Source of the DNA: Salinibacterium sp.
Lineage (GTDB): Bacteria > Actinomycetota > Actinomycetes > Actinomycetales > Microbacteriaceae
Length of the DNA stretch: 6,778 nucleotides
Direction of reading: 5' to 3'
Assembly: GCA_025352485.1 (NCBI GenBank)
Contig: JANXTJ010000063.1
Location: 1 to 6,778 of the forward strand
The position numbers and the translations under genes were made by a program. A model generated the notes under the pieces. It searched no databases. It saw nothing but the letters and a program-made list of their open reading frames with translations, and was not told where the DNA came from. Of the stretch, positions 5,315 to 6,778 are shown piece after piece; within the stretch, counting starts at the first letter, position 1; every line of letters starts with the position of its first letter.

Positions 5315-5995
5315 CTACAGTGCCACGCCCGCCAGGATCGCCGATACTTCGGTGCGTGTCGTGTAGTCGACGTGAATGTCGGCATACGTCACCGTGCCAT
5401 TGGCGTCGACGATGAGCACCGTCGGAAACGGGATGCCGGCGGTGGAGTCAGCGTTGCTGTCGGCGACATCGAATCCCAGCTCGGTGTGCGCGACCCGCGC
5501 CGCTGCACTCGGTTCGGTCACGATGCCGAGCGATCGGATGAAGGTGTTCGACGGGTCGGAGAGCACCGGATAGTTGAGCTCGCCGCCCTGCACGGCAGCG
5601 GTGGAGCCTTCCGGGGTCTGCGGGCTGATCGCGATCAGCGCAACGCCGAGACGGTCTAGCTCCGGGCGAAGTTCGCGTTCGTAGGTGCGCAGGGTGATGT
5701 TGCAGTACGGGCACCAGGCGCCACGGTAAAACACGAGTACCGCAGGCCGCCCAGAAGTCACGGCGAACAGGGTCACGTTCTGCCCATCCGGACCAACAAG
5801 CACGGCATCGGCAAGAGTGTCACCAACGGCAACTGCATCGGCGGGCACGCCGTCGCCGATGAGGTCTCGCTGCTCCCGATCAAACACAGCCGAGAGGTCA
5901 GGGCCGATCTGGGCGGTGAAGCCCACGTTAAACTCGTCAACCTGATCGCTGATGCTTGTCGTCGTCAAGACTGTGCCTTTCGTGCGGGTCTTCAT
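5315..5995 (-). CDS. AhpC/TSA-type peroxiredoxin-like protein (CPYC site)
   Basis: The 226-residue protein has a thioredoxin fold with VLVFYRGAWCPYCNITLR (86-103). C95 and C98 make a CPYC pair in the place of the peroxidatic cysteine of the peroxiredoxin-like AhpC/TSA family. Further family features are LIAISPQTPEG (120-130), YPVLSDP (142-148) and PFPTVLIVD (189-197), which includes the cis-proline of the fold. Members reduce hydroperoxides or act as thiol oxidoreductases; with a CxxC pair both roles are possible. An N-terminal helical extension of about 55 residues, without a signal peptide, precedes the domain, so a cytoplasmic place is likely. I chose ATG at 5995 because GGAAG (6001-6005) lies five bases before it; an in-frame GTG at 6007 would add four residues but would place that ribosome site inside the gene. 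It is the first gene of a likely pair with the SDR and diverges from the photolyase-like gene. Confidence 0.9.
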   Translation of the reverse strand: MKTRTKGTVLTTTSISDQVDEFNVGFTAQIGPDLSAVFDREQRDLIGDGVPADAVAVGDTLADAVLVGPDGQNVTLFAVTSGRPAVLVFYRGAWCPYCNITLRTYERELRPELDRLGVALIAISPQTPEGSTAAVQGGELNYPVLSDPSNTFIRSLGIVTEPSAAARVAHTELGFDVADSNADSTAGIPFPTVLIVDANGTVTYADIHVDYTTRTEVSAILAGVAL

Positions 5996-6045
5996 CGGAG
6001 CTTCCACGATAGGTCAGCTCACCAGGGGGAGGACGCCGGCCCGTC

Positions 6046-6778
6046 ATGCGACGACATAGTGGCGGTGGCCGCGACACAACGTCCCGGTGCATGATGAGAA
6101 AGATGTTTACGCCCACCCGCGCTTTCGGCCTTGAGTCTCTCGCTCTGTTCGTCCCCTACGCGGGCGCCGACTATGCCAGAGACCGCAATCACGACACCGG
6201 GCCAGCCCGGGAAAATGTCTCGAACCTGTCGCCGTATATCCGCCACCGCTTGGTGACCGAGCGCGAGGTGGTGGCGGCGGTGCTCGCACGGCATCGCGTC
6301 GGGGTGTGCGAGAAATTCGTGCAGGAGGTGTTCTGGCGCACCTATTGGAAGGGGTGGCTCGAGCAAAACCCCGAGGTGTGGCGTCGGTATCGGCGCGACG
6401 TCTCAGCACTGACGCTTGCCGGCGAATCCGAGTCGGTCAACTACCTGGACGCCGTATCCGCGCGCACCGGAATTGATGCGATGGATGCCTGGGTGCGCGA
6501 GCTGGTCGACACCGGCTACCTGCACAACCACACCAGAATGTGGTTCGCGAGTATCTGGATTTTCACTCTCGGCCTGCCATGGCAGCTTGGCGCTGACCTC
6601 TTCTATCGTCACCTTCTTGACGGGGATGCCGCTTCCAACACCCTGTCATGGCGCTGGGTCGCCGGCCTGCAGACGGCCGGCAAGACCTATCTCGCGACGG
6701 CCGCCAACATTTCTCGTTTTACCGAGGGCCGATTCTCGCCGTCGGGGCTCGCCACGACGGCACGAGCGCTGGTGGAGG
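6046..6778 (+). CDS. Photolyase/cryptochrome-type FAD-binding protein lacking the antenna domain (partial, 3' end cut)
   Basis: 244 residues are visible and the gene runs off the window. The protein matches the C-terminal helical FAD-binding domain of DNA photolyases and cryptochromes: FTPTRAFGLESL (21-32), ENVSNLSPYIRHRL (56-69), KFVQEVFWRTYWKGW (90-104), YLHNHTRMWFASIW (158-171) and DGDAASNTLSWRWVAGLQ (192-209), then AANISRFTEGRF (219-230). Ordinary photolyases carry ~200 residues of Rossmann-like antenna-binding domain before this; here only 20 or fewer residues precede it, and a stop at 6010-6012 closes the frame upstream. A family of short FAD-domain proteins of this kind exists, and their activity is less clear than that of true photolyases. 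The start is uncertain: ATG 6046 follows GGAGG (6028-6032) at a long 13-base spacing, while ATG 6091, 6094 and 6103 lack a ribosome site but fit the homology better. It diverges from the peroxiredoxin gene. Confidence 0.85.
   Translation, partial: MRRHSGGGRDTTSRCMMRKMFTPTRAFGLESLALFVPYAGADYARDRNHDTGPARENVSNLSPYIRHRLVTEREVVAAVLARHRVGVCEKFVQEVFWRTYWKGWLEQNPEVWRRYRRDVSALTLAGESESVNYLDAVSARTGIDAMDAWVRELVDTGYLHNHTRMWFASIWIFTLGLPWQLGADLFYRHLLDGDAASNTLSWRWVAGLQTAGKTYLATAANISRFTEGRFSPSGLATTARALVE

Noticed and set aside
5996..6007. GTG at 6007 as the peroxiredoxin start
   Set aside because: GGAAG at 6001-6005 sits five bases before ATG at 5995 and would be wasted; no comparable site precedes the GTG.

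Overview
The window is high-GC DNA with Shine-Dalgarno-led genes, some GTG starts and gene families common in actinobacteria. A member of Actinomycetes, possibly Microbacteriaceae, is my best guess from protein flavour alone; no marker gene here settles the taxonomy.

Left part (1-1904) is a decayed accessory segment. It opens with the last 28 codons and right terminal repeat of an IS3-family insertion sequence. This element interrupts a minus-strand gene for a secreted protein with Asp-box (BNR/sialidase-type) repeats, so only the signal peptide and about two 52-residue repeats remain. Divergent from it is a hipA-type kinase toxin gene (592-1904). It keeps nearly every family motif but is broken by three single-base indels, and no hipB antitoxin gene sits beside it.

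Middle part (1996-3551) is an intact divergent pair. A ketopantoate-reductase-like NAD(P)-binding protein is on the minus strand and a TetR-family repressor is on the plus strand. The 83-bp gap holds two copies of the inverted repeat GGAG-N5-CTCC. One lies exactly in the spacer of a near-consensus promoter (TTGACA, 17 bp, TATATT) for the reductase-like gene and the other lies just downstream of its -10. This is a textbook layout for local repression, and it is the clearest regulatory structure in the window. The reductase lacks the family's catalytic lysine at the expected place, so its substrate is open.

Right part (3596-6778) holds minus-strand genes for a YqhA/UPF0114 four-helix membrane protein, a short-chain dehydrogenase/reductase (SDR) and an AhpC/TSA-type peroxiredoxin with a CPYC site. 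The peroxiredoxin and SDR genes are 53 bp apart and probably co-transcribed; a perfect 6+6 inverted repeat sits immediately before the SDR start codon. Divergent from the peroxiredoxin and running off the window end is a photolyase/cryptochrome-type FAD-binding protein without the usual N-terminal antenna domain. Together the right part looks like a redox and light-stress neighbourhood, although that link is inferred from gene order only.

I see no CRISPR array, RNA gene or phage gene. I do not see a clearly new multi-gene system; the best leads are the tandem operators with the odd reductase, and the stand-alone FAD domain.
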